Origin: Solibacillus merdavium
Lineage (GTDB): Bacteria > Bacillota > Bacilli > Bacillales_A > Planococcaceae
Reading direction: 5' to 3'
Assembly: GCF_014836935.1 (NCBI RefSeq)
Contig: NZ_JACSPW010000012.1
Location: 62,001 to 126,000, forward strand
DNA length: 64,000 nucleotides
Part shown: positions 36,698 through 44,274 of the stretch, piece by piece
Layout of the letters: each line of letters begins with the position of its first letter
How positions within the stretch are numbered: position 1 is the stretch's first letter
Program-made: the position numbers and the translations under genes
Notes under the pieces: model-generated
Told to the model about the DNA's origin: nothing
The model's input: the letters and a program-made list of their open reading frames with translations, nothing else
The model's database searches: none

Positions 36698-37363
36698 TTA
36701 AAGCTTCATCGTATGCTGACTATCTATAATATGTAAAATATTTAAAAAATGATCTACGACAAAATGTGCATTTCTTATTTCATCAAGTTGTGCAAAATCA
36801 AAGTTTATGGTAATGGAGGTTAAATTGTTATCAATTGCTGCATTGATATCTGAAGCGCGATCGCCAACTACGTAGCCATTGTTTATATGATGTTCTTTCA
36901 TAATGTGCTGAACTAAATGAGATTTGTTATTTGTATCGACACAATCTATACTGTAAACCGCTTTTATCCAGCGGTCTAATCGGTAATGTGCTGCAATGGC
37001 CTGTAAATAAGCCGTTTGTCCGTTACTCGCGATATACAAAGGATAATGTTCACTCAACTTTTGTAAAGTAGGGAGTACATCCGGATATAATGCTCCGTTT
37101 CCTCGCTGGATTTGATCAATAAGCATTAACTGAAAATGTTCATTACTCTGCTCTCGGATTTCATCGGTAAGATCCGGACATAATGTCTCCCATACGACAT
37201 TTAAAGGTACACCCATTATTTGACGGTATTGTTCGATAGGGGTAGCACCTGACCAGTGGCCATTTTGACGTAAATACTCAAATGTTTGCTCGAGTGCTGG
37301 TTCTAAAATAAGATTCGTTTGAAATAATGTTCCGTCCATATCAAAAATGATTGCTGTTTGCAT
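36698..37363 (-). CDS. HAD-superfamily hydrolase (phosphatase-like)
   Basis: 221 residues. Motif I FDMDGTLF (8-15) with the nucleophile Asp; a helical cap (about 17-85); motif II YIASNGQ (Ser/Thr equivalent near 114); motif IV GYVVGDRASDINAA with the metal Asp pair. This is the beta-phosphoglucomutase/PGP-type branch; the substrate is not predictable. The start is 2 bases after the stop of the DUF5412 gene, so the two are co-transcribed and possibly coupled. Confidence 0.82.
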   Translation of the reverse strand: MQTAIIFDMDGTLFQTNLILEPALEQTFEYLRQNGHWSGATPIEQYRQIMGVPLNVVWETLCPDLTDEIREQSNEHFQLMLIDQIQRGNGALYPDVLPTLQKLSEHYPLYIASNGQTAYLQAIAAHYRLDRWIKAVYSIDCVDTNNKSHLVQHIMKEHHINNGYVVGDRASDINAAIDNNLTSITINFDFAQLDEIRNAHFVVDHFLNILHIIDSQHTMKL

Positions 37364-37365
37364 CG

Positions 37366-37917
37366 TTATTTTCCTCTCTCCGGCACTGTATAACCGAAAG
37401 TGTCGCCACTTTTTAAATTTAGTTCATGACCATTAATCATAACTATTTCATCTGTAAGCCACTGAACATTGGCATCTTCTCCATGCCGTTCATAATAGAT
37501 TTGCTTTTTAAAGCCTAAAGGACCATCAAGTTCAGCACGAATACCGAACGTTCCCATTGCACCTGCATCAAATGCATAAAAATCGAGTGTGTAATGTCTG
37601 TTTGGTGAATAGGAAGTGAATAAATGCTCTGCGCCACCAATGGAAAAAATGAGTATTTTTAATGCGAAATAGATTAAAATGAGTCCTGTAAAAATAAAGG
37701 ATATTGTATTAATGATGATAGCAATAATTTTTTTGAGTCGGGTAAGTTGTTTAAATTCTTTCTTTAGAATATAAATGACGAATACAAAAAGAATGAATAA
37801 AACAATAAAGGTGGAATTAGAAACTGTCCATAACGTATACATGATTAAAAAATAGCAAAAAAACAGAAATGCAATGCTTGAACAAAATAATGCAATCGCC
37901 GAATAATAGTTTCGCAA
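37366..37917 (-). CDS. DUF5412-like membrane protein
   Basis: 183 residues: three hydrophobic segments in the first 95, then an extracellular domain with SPNRHYTLDFYAFDAGAMG, IRAELDGPLGFKK and the C-terminal INGHELNLKSGDTFGY, which fits the DUF5412 pattern. No function is known. The start is TTG with GAGGTG 5 bases upstream; no ATG is suitably placed. Confidence 0.7.
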   Translation of the reverse strand: MRNYYSAIALFCSSIAFLFFCYFLIMYTLWTVSNSTFIVLFILFVFVIYILKKEFKQLTRLKKIIAIIINTISFIFTGLILIYFALKILIFSIGGAEHLFTSYSPNRHYTLDFYAFDAGAMGTFGIRAELDGPLGFKKQIYYERHGEDANVQWLTDEIVMINGHELNLKSGDTFGYTVPERGK

Positions 37918-37983
37918 AAAAGCACCTCACAATATGGGAAATAATGTTTGTAATGAGGACGGAAATAGGGGAGGAAGGTTGCA

Positions 37984-38023
37984 TAAAAAAAGCAACCGTC
38001 CAAAAAAGGATCCGGTTGCTTAT
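37984..38023 (-). terminator. Terminator of the YceI gene
   Basis: AAGCAACCG / CGGTTGCTT stem; on the minus strand it is followed by a run of T. It lies directly downstream of the YceI stop. Confidence 0.85.
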
Positions 38024-38026
38024 AAA

Positions 38027-38554
38027 TTATTGTGCAGGGTTTAATTCAAGCTCTAATTTAATTTTAATATCTTTACCTACTAATACGCCACCAGTTTCAA
38101 GAGCGGCATTCCATGTTAAGCCGAATTCTTCACGGTCAATTTTTGCTTTTCCTTCAAAACCGTAAACCTCTACGCCCCATGGATTTGTCCCTTTACCGCC
38201 ATATTCTACATCAAGTACAACCGGTTTCGTTACATCCTTAATTGTCAAATCGCCTGATACTTTATAATCGTCCCCATCTTTTGTAATGCTTGTCGATTTA
38301 AATTTAATTTCATGGAACTGCTCAATGTCAAAGAATTCTGCTGATTTTAAATGATTGTCTCGATCATCATTGTTCGTCGTAATACTTGTTGTATCAATTG
38401 AAATATCAATGTTTGCTGATGTTAAATCAGCTAAATCATCCGCTTCAATATCTGCTGAATAGTTAGTAAACTGTCCTTTAACTTTCGAAACCATCATGTG
38501 CTTTACTTCAAAACCTATTGATGAGTGTGCCTGATCGATTTGCCATTTTGCCAT
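38027..38554 (-). CDS. YceI family protein
   Basis: 175-residue beta-barrel (lipocalin-like) family that binds isoprenoid-type lipids in characterised members. Seen: WQIDQAHSSIGFEVKHMMVSKVKGQF at the N-terminus, DNHLKSAEFFDIEQFHEIKFKS in the middle and LTIKDVTKPVVLDVEY. No signal peptide, so it is probably cytoplasmic, as in other Bacillales copies. The frame extends to 38587, but GGGAGGAA precedes the ATG at 38552-38554, which is chosen. Confidence 0.9.
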   Translation of the reverse strand: MAKWQIDQAHSSIGFEVKHMMVSKVKGQFTNYSADIEADDLADLTSANIDISIDTTSITTNNDDRDNHLKSAEFFDIEQFHEIKFKSTSITKDGDDYKVSGDLTIKDVTKPVVLDVEYGGKGTNPWGVEVYGFEGKAKIDREEFGLTWNAALETGGVLVGKDIKIKLELELNPAQ

Positions 38555-38682
38555 GTTAAATTCCTCCCAACTATTATGAAAATTCAAGTCTATTTATATC
38601 TTGAATTCGAGATAAGTTTACCATATTAGGATAAATGTGTAAAATTATTAACCCGGTTGCCTGTTAAATATTTTAATAGGGA

Positions 38683-39285
38683 TTAATTTTCCATCATTAA
38701 TTTTGCTATCTCAGCATCAAATCCGTTATTTCTCTTTAATAATTCTTCAATAACGAGTCCTTGTCGCTCCTTGGAATGACCTTGGCTTAACTTTGCGACA
38801 GCTTCTATAGAAGTAATGTGAAGTTTAAAAGGCACAATGCCCTTTAATAAGCTGTTCATATAATTCGAATCAACTGCATTGACGTCGTATGTACTATTAG
38901 GAGTTTCGTACTTATCAATTAAATGATGCAATGATAAGCGGATTTCTTCTTCATCTTTTAAAAGCTCAATAGATCCATTTACATGAACCGCTACATAATT
39001 CCACGTAGGTACCGAATCTTTCGTTTCATACCAGGAAGAGGAGATATAACTGTGCGGACCGCTGAAAATTGCAAGCACCTGTTGACCTTCAATGTCTTTC
39101 CATTGTGGGTTTGCACGTGCAAAATGTCCGTATAAGTATTGATGATCTGCACTTAAATAAAGCGGTAAATGCGTTGCAGCAGGCACGCCATCATGCATCG
39201 AAACAAACGATGCAAAACTATACTCTTTAATAAACTGCCGAATTTTTTGGTCATCTTTTAATAAGTACTGCTTCGGAATATACAA
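38683..39285 (-). CDS. paiB: FMN-binding negative transcriptional regulator PaiB
   Basis: 200-residue split-barrel protein: MYIPKQY, a HLPLYL segment, GHFARANPQW, SSSWYETKDSVPTWNYVAVHVNG and GIVPFKLHITSIEAVAKLSQ are typical of the PaiB/FMN-binding-2 family. In B. subtilis the pai operon is linked to repression of sporulation and degradative enzymes. It lies 10 bases downstream of paiA in the same operon. Confidence 0.9.
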   Translation of the reverse strand: MYIPKQYLLKDDQKIRQFIKEYSFASFVSMHDGVPAATHLPLYLSADHQYLYGHFARANPQWKDIEGQQVLAIFSGPHSYISSSWYETKDSVPTWNYVAVHVNGSIELLKDEEEIRLSLHHLIDKYETPNSTYDVNAVDSNYMNSLLKGIVPFKLHITSIEAVAKLSQGHSKERQGLVIEELLKRNNGFDAEIAKLMMEN

Positions 39286-39295
39286 TTTTTTTCCC

Positions 39296-39811
39296 TCACA
39301 ATTGTTTTGTCATAATAAAATCGATTTGTTCCTCTTCACCCATGAAAAAAGAATGGGTGCCCGTTTTTTGAAAGCCAACTTTTTCGTAAAACGCAATGGC
39401 ATTCGAATTTTGTTCCCAGACACCAAGCCAAACTTTAGCTTTCTGCATGTCTAGCGCAATTTTCATTGCCTCTTCCATTAAGACTTTCCCTAGACCTAAT
39501 TTATGAAAACGACTTAAAATATATATCCGCTCAACTTCCAAATAGTCCGGACCTAATTTTTCTGATTGAGCTTCATCAGTATTCACTTTTAAATACCCTG
39601 CAAGTTCCTCATTTACATAAAGTAGCTTAAATAGCGAGTGTGGATTTTGGAGCTCGGCTGTTAGTTTTTCATTTGAAAAAGCTTCATCTAAATAAGTGGC
39701 CATATTTTCCGTATTATTTTGATCATGAAATGTTTCGTAAAACGTATCACGGCCTATCGATTGCAAGTCTGCTAAATTGTCGGTTGTACATTGTATTAGT
39801 TGAATGGTCAT
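39296..39811 (-). CDS. paiA: GNAT polyamine N-acetyltransferase PaiA
   Basis: 171-residue GCN5-family acetyltransferase; in B. subtilis PaiA acetylates spermidine and spermine. Seen: the acetyl-CoA loop region FHKLGLGKVLMEEA (motif A, Q/RxxGxG/A-type), WLGVWEQNSNAIAFYEKVGFQKTG (motif B) and HDQNNTENMATYLDEAF near the N-terminus, characteristic of PaiA. GAGGG lies 10 bases before the ATG. The 57-aa ORF lies 16 bases upstream. Confidence 0.9.
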   Translation of the reverse strand: MTIQLIQCTTDNLADLQSIGRDTFYETFHDQNNTENMATYLDEAFSNEKLTAELQNPHSLFKLLYVNEELAGYLKVNTDEAQSEKLGPDYLEVERIYILSRFHKLGLGKVLMEEAMKIALDMQKAKVWLGVWEQNSNAIAFYEKVGFQKTGTHSFFMGEEEQIDFIMTKQL

Positions 39812-39827
39812 ATGTAGAATCCCTCGC

Positions 39828-40001
39828 TTATGATAGTTTTCTAACAGTGAGTACTGTTAAAAAGAGAACGATAAAAATAATCAGAAGGGAAGTGATAAAA
39901 TTAATTATAGAGGAAGAAAATGAAAACAGTGATTCAATAATCGTAAATAACACGATAAAATACATAACAAAAATTGCGATTGAAAAAATCCATCTCCGCA
40001 T
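39828..40001 (-). CDS. Small two-helix membrane protein upstream of paiA
   Basis: 57 residues, MRRWIFSIAIFVMYFIVLFT then a second hydrophobic helix ending LTVLTVRKLS, with a basic head and tail. A near-ideal AAGGAG site lies 10 bases before the ATG at 39999-40001, and the stop is 16 bases before the paiA start, so it heads the paiA-paiB unit. I do not recognise the family. The plus-strand open frame over the same bases (39640-40056) has no ribosome site. Confidence 0.62.
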   Translation of the reverse strand: MRRWIFSIAIFVMYFIVLFTIIESLFSFSSSIINFITSLLIIFIVLFLTVLTVRKLS

Positions 40002-40120
40002 CGTTAAACTACTCCTTCCGATTTTGTTCTATCTGAATTGTTTCATAATTTTCTAAAACATTCAATTTTTTTGAAACCAAATTACCGAAGTAAAGAGCGT
40101 TCAAGTTTTAAAATTTTATA

Positions 40121-40150
40121 TTGACAGAACTTTCTATAACTTGTTATAGT
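40121..40150 (+). promoter_or_regulatory. Promoter of the rsgA-like leader transcript
   Basis: TTGACA (40121-40126), 18 bases, TATAGT (40145-40150): a strong sigma-A-type promoter 27 bases before the leader peptide start. Confidence 0.85.
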
Positions 40151-40177
40151 TAGGGTAATTATTGAAGGAAGATGGTG

Positions 40178-40258
40178 ATGACAATGACAAAATTACATGA
40201 GATTGAAACGATGCAATTTAGCTTGTCATTTAACATTCGCCACCTTTGTGCCTTCTAA
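40178..40258 (+). CDS. Leader peptide (26 aa) before the rsgA-like gene
   Basis: 26 codons, MTMTKLHEIETMQFSLSFNI then RHLCAF and stop. GAAGGA is 8 bases upstream (alternative ATGs at 40172 and 40184). The stop codon lies inside the small palindrome CTTCTA-ATA-TAGAAG, and a 12-bp attenuator follows 35 bases later, ahead of the structural gene. Promoter, leader frame, hairpin and terminator in this order are the layout of ribosome-controlled attenuation. The sensed condition (a translation inhibitor, a tRNA, or another signal) is unknown. Confidence 0.6.
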   Translation: MTMTKLHEIETMQFSLSFNIRHLCAF

Positions 40259-40292
40259 TATAGAAGTGTCACGCTTCTTCACTGTGCGTATG

Positions 40293-40334
40293 AAACCTTA
40301 TGACGGGCAAAATTGCTGGTCATAAGGTTTTTTG
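40293..40334 (+). terminator. Attenuator in the rsgA-like leader
   Basis: Perfect 12-bp stem AAACCTTATGAC / GTCATAAGGTTT with a 14-base loop, followed by TTTTG. It lies between the leader ORF and the rsgA-like gene with no promoter visible between it and the gene. Confidence 0.85.
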
Positions 40335-40383
40335 TTTGCCTAAAAAACAATACAATAACATACGCCATTAGGAGGCATTTCCA

Positions 40384-41445
40384 TTGAATTTATCACAACT
40401 AGGCTTTACACAATATTTTGAAACACAATTACAAAGTGTACCATTTGACCAGACAACAAGATTAGTGGGACGTATTATTTTAGAGCATAAGCATTCCTAC
40501 CGGGTTTTAACAGAACAAGGTGAATTTTTGGCAACAGTATCCGGAAACTTTGCGTACCATGCATTTTCAAGGAAGGATTATCCGGCAGTAGGAGATTTCG
40601 TTATAATCGAACAAATGCCGGGAGAAGAACGAGCAATTATTCATCATTTATTTGACCGTAAATCGAAATTCACAAGAAAAATGGCAGGCTTAGAAGTCGA
40701 TGAACAAATTGTTGCCACAAATGTGGATTATATTTTACTCGTCATGAGTATGAACGCAGATTTTAACGTCCGTCGCCTAGAACGCTATTTAGTGGCAGCA
40801 TGGGATTCAGGTGCGACACCGCTCATTGTTTTAACAAAAGCAGACCTTTGTGAAGATGAAAACGCACATATAGAAGAAGTGCAGTCCGTCGCATTCGGAG
40901 TAGACGTCTTAACAGTAAGTGCGGTTACAGGAGAAGGAATTACAGCATTAAAGGAATTTTTGACAGAAGGTAAAACAGCCGCTTTACTAGGCTCATCCGG
41001 TGCAGGGAAATCAACTCTTACAAATGCATTATTGAATACTGACCAAATGAAAGTATCCCATATCCGTGAAGATGATGCGAAAGGACGTCATACGACAACA
41101 CATCGTGAGCTCGTAGTTTTACCGTCCGGAGCATGCTTAATCGACACACCAGGTATGCGTGAGCTGCAACTTTGGGATCAGGGGGACAGTTTATCTACTA
41201 GCTTTTCCGATATTGATCAACTGGCGGACAATTGCCGCTTCCGGGACTGCAAACATAAAAATGAACCGGGTTGTGCTGTATTGAAGGCAGTAAAAGTTGG
41301 GGAACTGGAATTGGCTAGACTAACAAGCTTTTTCAAATTGCAACGAGAGCTCGCATATATTGAGAAAAAGGCAAATACCGATGCCCAGCTTGCAGAAAAA
41401 CGTAAATGGAAGCAGGTCTCAAAAAGCATAAAGAAAATGAAATAA
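40384..41445 (+). CDS. rsgA: RsgA-like ribosome small subunit-dependent GTPase
   Basis: 353 residues. N-terminal OB-fold (about 25-100), circularly permuted GTPase with the order G4-G5-G1-G2-G3 seen here as LTKAD (150-154), SA..GEG, GSSGAGKST (203-211), the GRHTTTH switch and DTPGM, then a C-terminal zinc finger with CRFRDCKHKNEPGC. The known role is late 30S subunit maturation. Bacillales often have a main rsgA in the prpC-prkC region; this copy stands alone behind an attenuated leader, so it may be a paralog. Start TTG with AGGAGG 8 bases upstream. Confidence 0.88.
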   Translation: MNLSQLGFTQYFETQLQSVPFDQTTRLVGRIILEHKHSYRVLTEQGEFLATVSGNFAYHAFSRKDYPAVGDFVIIEQMPGEERAIIHHLFDRKSKFTRKMAGLEVDEQIVATNVDYILLVMSMNADFNVRRLERYLVAAWDSGATPLIVLTKADLCEDENAHIEEVQSVAFGVDVLTVSAVTGEGITALKEFLTEGKTAALLGSSGAGKSTLTNALLNTDQMKVSHIREDDAKGRHTTTHRELVVLPSGACLIDTPGMRELQLWDQGDSLSTSFSDIDQLADNCRFRDCKHKNEPGCAVLKAVKVGELELARLTSFFKLQRELAYIEKKANTDAQLAEKRKWKQVSKSIKKMK

Positions 41446-41452
41446 ATCTACG

Positions 41453-41494
41453 GGCAGATGTACATAGAAAGTGTGCATCTGCTTTTTTGATCCA
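41453..41494 (+). terminator. Terminator of the rsgA-like gene
   Basis: GCAGATGTACA / TGTGCATCTGC stem with a 7-base loop, then TTTTTT. Confidence 0.88.
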
Positions 41495-41555
41495 TGGATT
41501 GAATAACATTATTATTACGCTATAATGTATGGAGTGAATAAAGGGAGGTGAAAAA

Positions 41556-42188
41556 ATGATAAATTGGGTTTATGTAGTAATATTAGGCTTAGCAGTAGGT
41601 TTCTTAAGTGCAATGTTTGATTGGCCATTTGTAGTATCTATCTCCATTATTCTAGTTTTTGCCCTTTGTTCAATTGGCTATATGTTTTACATTGCATATG
41701 GTTCTACAAATTTTGCGAAAATCAGAAAATATATTGAAAAGCATAGAAAAGATCCAGTAATGAATTATATACACACGTTGGAAGTCGGCACAAAAGAACA
41801 GGAAATCGAAGCAATGGAAAAAATCATTGCTCACTATAAACAACCGGTTATTAAAAATACATATGAAATGAACCGTGCAATTCGTCTCGACGATTTCGAA
41901 CGTGCTCAATACTACGCAGATCAATTGATGGATAATCAGAATGGTCCATACGGTAAAGCATTAATTGCCGCAGTAGCAGGAAATCGGGAAGAATCTAATA
42001 GTTATTCCTTGAAGTCAGAATGGATGAAGTATGGGATTGAAGCACAATTAGCATTAGCAGAACGAAATTTGGAAGCATTTGACCATTTTGCACGACAGTC
42101 AGTTGAAGCGGCAAAAGGACTTCAACGATACTCATTGTACTATAGCTTTAAAAAAGCGAAGTTGGAGTATGACTTGGAAAGTAAATAG
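41556..42188 (+). CDS. Hypothetical membrane-anchored protein
   Basis: 210 residues: two membrane helices (about 4-22 and 27-48), then a soluble helical part rich in short helix pairs (KEQEIEAMEKIIAHYK, LDDFERAQYYADQLMD, QLALAERNLEAFDHFA), which resembles TPR-like packing. I do not recognise the family. AGGGAGGTG lies 7 bases before the ATG. It is a single gene with its own terminator. Confidence 0.7.
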   Translation: MINWVYVVILGLAVGFLSAMFDWPFVVSISIILVFALCSIGYMFYIAYGSTNFAKIRKYIEKHRKDPVMNYIHTLEVGTKEQEIEAMEKIIAHYKQPVIKNTYEMNRAIRLDDFERAQYYADQLMDNQNGPYGKALIAAVAGNREESNSYSLKSEWMKYGIEAQLALAERNLEAFDHFARQSVEAAKGLQRYSLYYSFKKAKLEYDLESK

Positions 42189-42197
42189 TAATAAAGG

Positions 42198-42230
42198 TAC
42201 CGCTTGCTAATACAGTAAGCGGTATTTTAA
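42198..42230 (+). terminator. Terminator after the hypothetical membrane gene
   Basis: TACCGCTT / AAGCGGTA stem followed by TTTTAATGTT. The T-run is short. Confidence 0.6.
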
Positions 42231-42354
42231 TGTTAGGACGAATAAAAAAATTTTGACTTACATGTCTTGATTTTTAAATTTGAGGGAATAGTTAATTACT
42301 TGAAAAAACTGCAAACATTTTACAAGTATTAAAAAGAGAAATGAGGTGATTTTA

Positions 42355-43803
42355 ATGACGCTTATAGGTTTTTTGATGGTTACAGTGTACCTTTTGAATA
42401 TTTTATTTGCACTCATGCTAATATTTATCAGTCGTAAAAGTGCTTCATCAACATGGGCATGGCTTTTTGTCCTATTTTTCTTACCGGTTATTGGGTTCGT
42501 TTTCTATTTATTATTGGGACGGAATTTACAAAAGAAGCATTTTGTTCGCTGGCATGCTGTTCAACAGGAAGAATCAATAGAGGCTTTCCAGGATCAGCAT
42601 TCCGCCCTTGCAGAAGGAACCTATGAATTTCCAAACGAGATTACAAAAAGGCATCAAGGTTTAATAAAAATGAATGTCGATTACAATCACGCTTTATTAA
42701 GTTCTAAAAATGATGTTGCGATTTTAGCTGAAGGGAAAGAAAAATTCCGCTCTGTCATTGAAGATATTGAAAATGCAAAGTCAACGATTCATATTCAATA
42801 TTATATTTATAAAATGGATGAAGTTGGAAAAAGTATTTTTAATGCGCTTGTTAAAAAAGCAAAAGAGGGGATCGAAGTAAAAATGATTTACGACGATTTA
42901 GGTTCCCGTACTTTACGTAAAAAAGACTTAAAGAAATTGATGGATGCCGGTGGACAAGTAGAAGCTTTCTTTTCCTCGTATTTGAAATTATTCAATCCTC
43001 GAATTAATTTCCGGAATCATCGAAAACTCATTATTATAGACGGTCGGATTGGATATATTGGCGGTTTTAATGTCGGTAAGGAGTATGCCTGTCTTGATGA
43101 CGAAATAGGTTATTGGCGAGATACTCATTTACGTATAGAAGGCAATTCCGTATACAATATGCAGGCACATTTTTTATTTGATTGGCATCAGGCAAGGAAT
43201 GAAGAACTTAAAGAAGTCGAGCAACGATACTTCCCCTCATTTACAGTCGATGCGGACACACCAGTCCAAATTGTATCGAGTGGACCGGATACAGATTTTG
43301 AATCAATTAAAAACAGTTATATTCGCATGATTTTAAGCGCTAAGAAATATGTATATATTCAAACCCCTTATTATGTACCTGATGAGGCATTTTTGCATGC
43401 AATTCAAATTGCTGCCTCTTCAGGTGTAGATGTGCGCATTATGACTCCTGAAAAAACAGACCATCCCTTCGTGTATGGCGCCAATTCAGCCTATGGGGGA
43501 GACTTGCTTGAGTCTGGTGGACGGGTATATCGTTATAAAAAAGGGTTCCTTCATGCTAAAATGCTTGTGATCGATGATGAATTAGCAACAATCGGTACTG
43601 CAAACATTGATGTGCGGAGCTTTAGTCTAAATTTCGAAATCAATGCGATTTTATATGATGAAGGATTGGCGATTAAGTGTAGAGAACTATTTGAAGCAGA
43701 TATAAAAGAGAGTTTCGAATTAACAAAAGAGCTATACGAGAAGCGAAAAACATGGACAAGAATCCGTGAATCAGTGTCACGTCTATTATCTCCAATATTA
43801 TAA
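42355..43803 (+). CDS. cls: Cardiolipin synthase (PLD family)
   Basis: Membrane enzyme that joins two phosphatidylglycerols into cardiolipin. 482 residues: two N-terminal TM helices (about 3-25 and 33-55), then two HKD active-site motifs, FRNHRKLIIIDGRIGYIGGFNVG and FLHAKMLVIDDELATIGTANID, with IQYYIYKMDEVG and RDTHLRIEG between domains. GAGGTG lies 6 bases before the ATG at 42355; the GTG at 42346 overlaps that site. The 130 bases after the stop hold no terminator. Confidence 0.93.
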   Translation: MTLIGFLMVTVYLLNILFALMLIFISRKSASSTWAWLFVLFFLPVIGFVFYLLLGRNLQKKHFVRWHAVQQEESIEAFQDQHSALAEGTYEFPNEITKRHQGLIKMNVDYNHALLSSKNDVAILAEGKEKFRSVIEDIENAKSTIHIQYYIYKMDEVGKSIFNALVKKAKEGIEVKMIYDDLGSRTLRKKDLKKLMDAGGQVEAFFSSYLKLFNPRINFRNHRKLIIIDGRIGYIGGFNVGKEYACLDDEIGYWRDTHLRIEGNSVYNMQAHFLFDWHQARNEELKEVEQRYFPSFTVDADTPVQIVSSGPDTDFESIKNSYIRMILSAKKYVYIQTPYYVPDEAFLHAIQIAASSGVDVRIMTPEKTDHPFVYGANSAYGGDLLESGGRVYRYKKGFLHAKMLVIDDELATIGTANIDVRSFSLNFEINAILYDEGLAIKCRELFEADIKESFELTKELYEKRKTWTRIRESVSRLLSPIL

Positions 43804-43932
43804 ATTTAACTAGATGCTTAGCAGAGACAAGTTGTTCATTCGTCCTATTTCAAGTTGTTCACGTTCATTAATTTGAATTGATTACTAGTCATCGTGGATA
43901 TCGTATCTCACTATATTTAAAGCGATTAATAA

Positions 43933-44110
43933 GTTGATTGGAGTGGAGGGACCGTGACTCCACCGGGAACAGCGAAATTTATTTTGCGACGAGTAACCGC
44001 AGGAGCACTACGTGCGGAAGATCCACTAAATTGTGCCTGCCGTTGTAGGCACAATTTAGTTAGCTGGAGCCGTGCCCGGGGAAAGCATCGGTCCCGGAAC
44101 GGAAATCAAC
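43933..44110 (+). repeat. GC-rich structured interspersed repeat, copy 3
   Basis: GTTGATTGGAGTGGAGG at the left and CCCGGAACGGAAATCAAC at the right (GTTGATT/AATCAAC tips). The core is a perfect 13-bp hairpin, CTAAATTGTGCCT / AGGCACAATTTAG, not shared with other copies. Right-hand module CCGTGCCCGGGGAAAGC. The frame at 43954-44157 is an accident of this element. The rest of 43804-44274 holds only the terminator below. Confidence 0.7.
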
Positions 44111-44154
44111 GGTTCATTTTAACAAACCCTTTTTTAAGAGTTTGTCTACAGTTT

Positions 44155-44188
44155 TAAGCTAGTCTATATAAGGCTAGCTTTTTTTATT
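44155..44188 (+). terminator. Terminator downstream of repeat copy 3
   Basis: AAGCTAG / CTAGCTT stem with an 11-base loop, followed by seven T. It could end the cls transcript after the repeat. Confidence 0.75.
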
Positions 44189-44274
44189 TCATAAACCGAA
44201 ATATTTTCGAGCAATTTTATTTATTTTTTAGTAAAATAAGAATTGAACTACAATTCAGAAAGTGGGGCAATACT

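Noticed and set aside
39640-40056. 138-aa plus-strand open frame
   Set aside because: Lies opposite paiA and the 57-aa minus-strand ORF, which has the better ribosome site and hydrophobic pattern.
43954-44157. 67-aa open frame
   Set aside because: It is contained in repeat copy 3 and ends in the spacer; no ribosome site.
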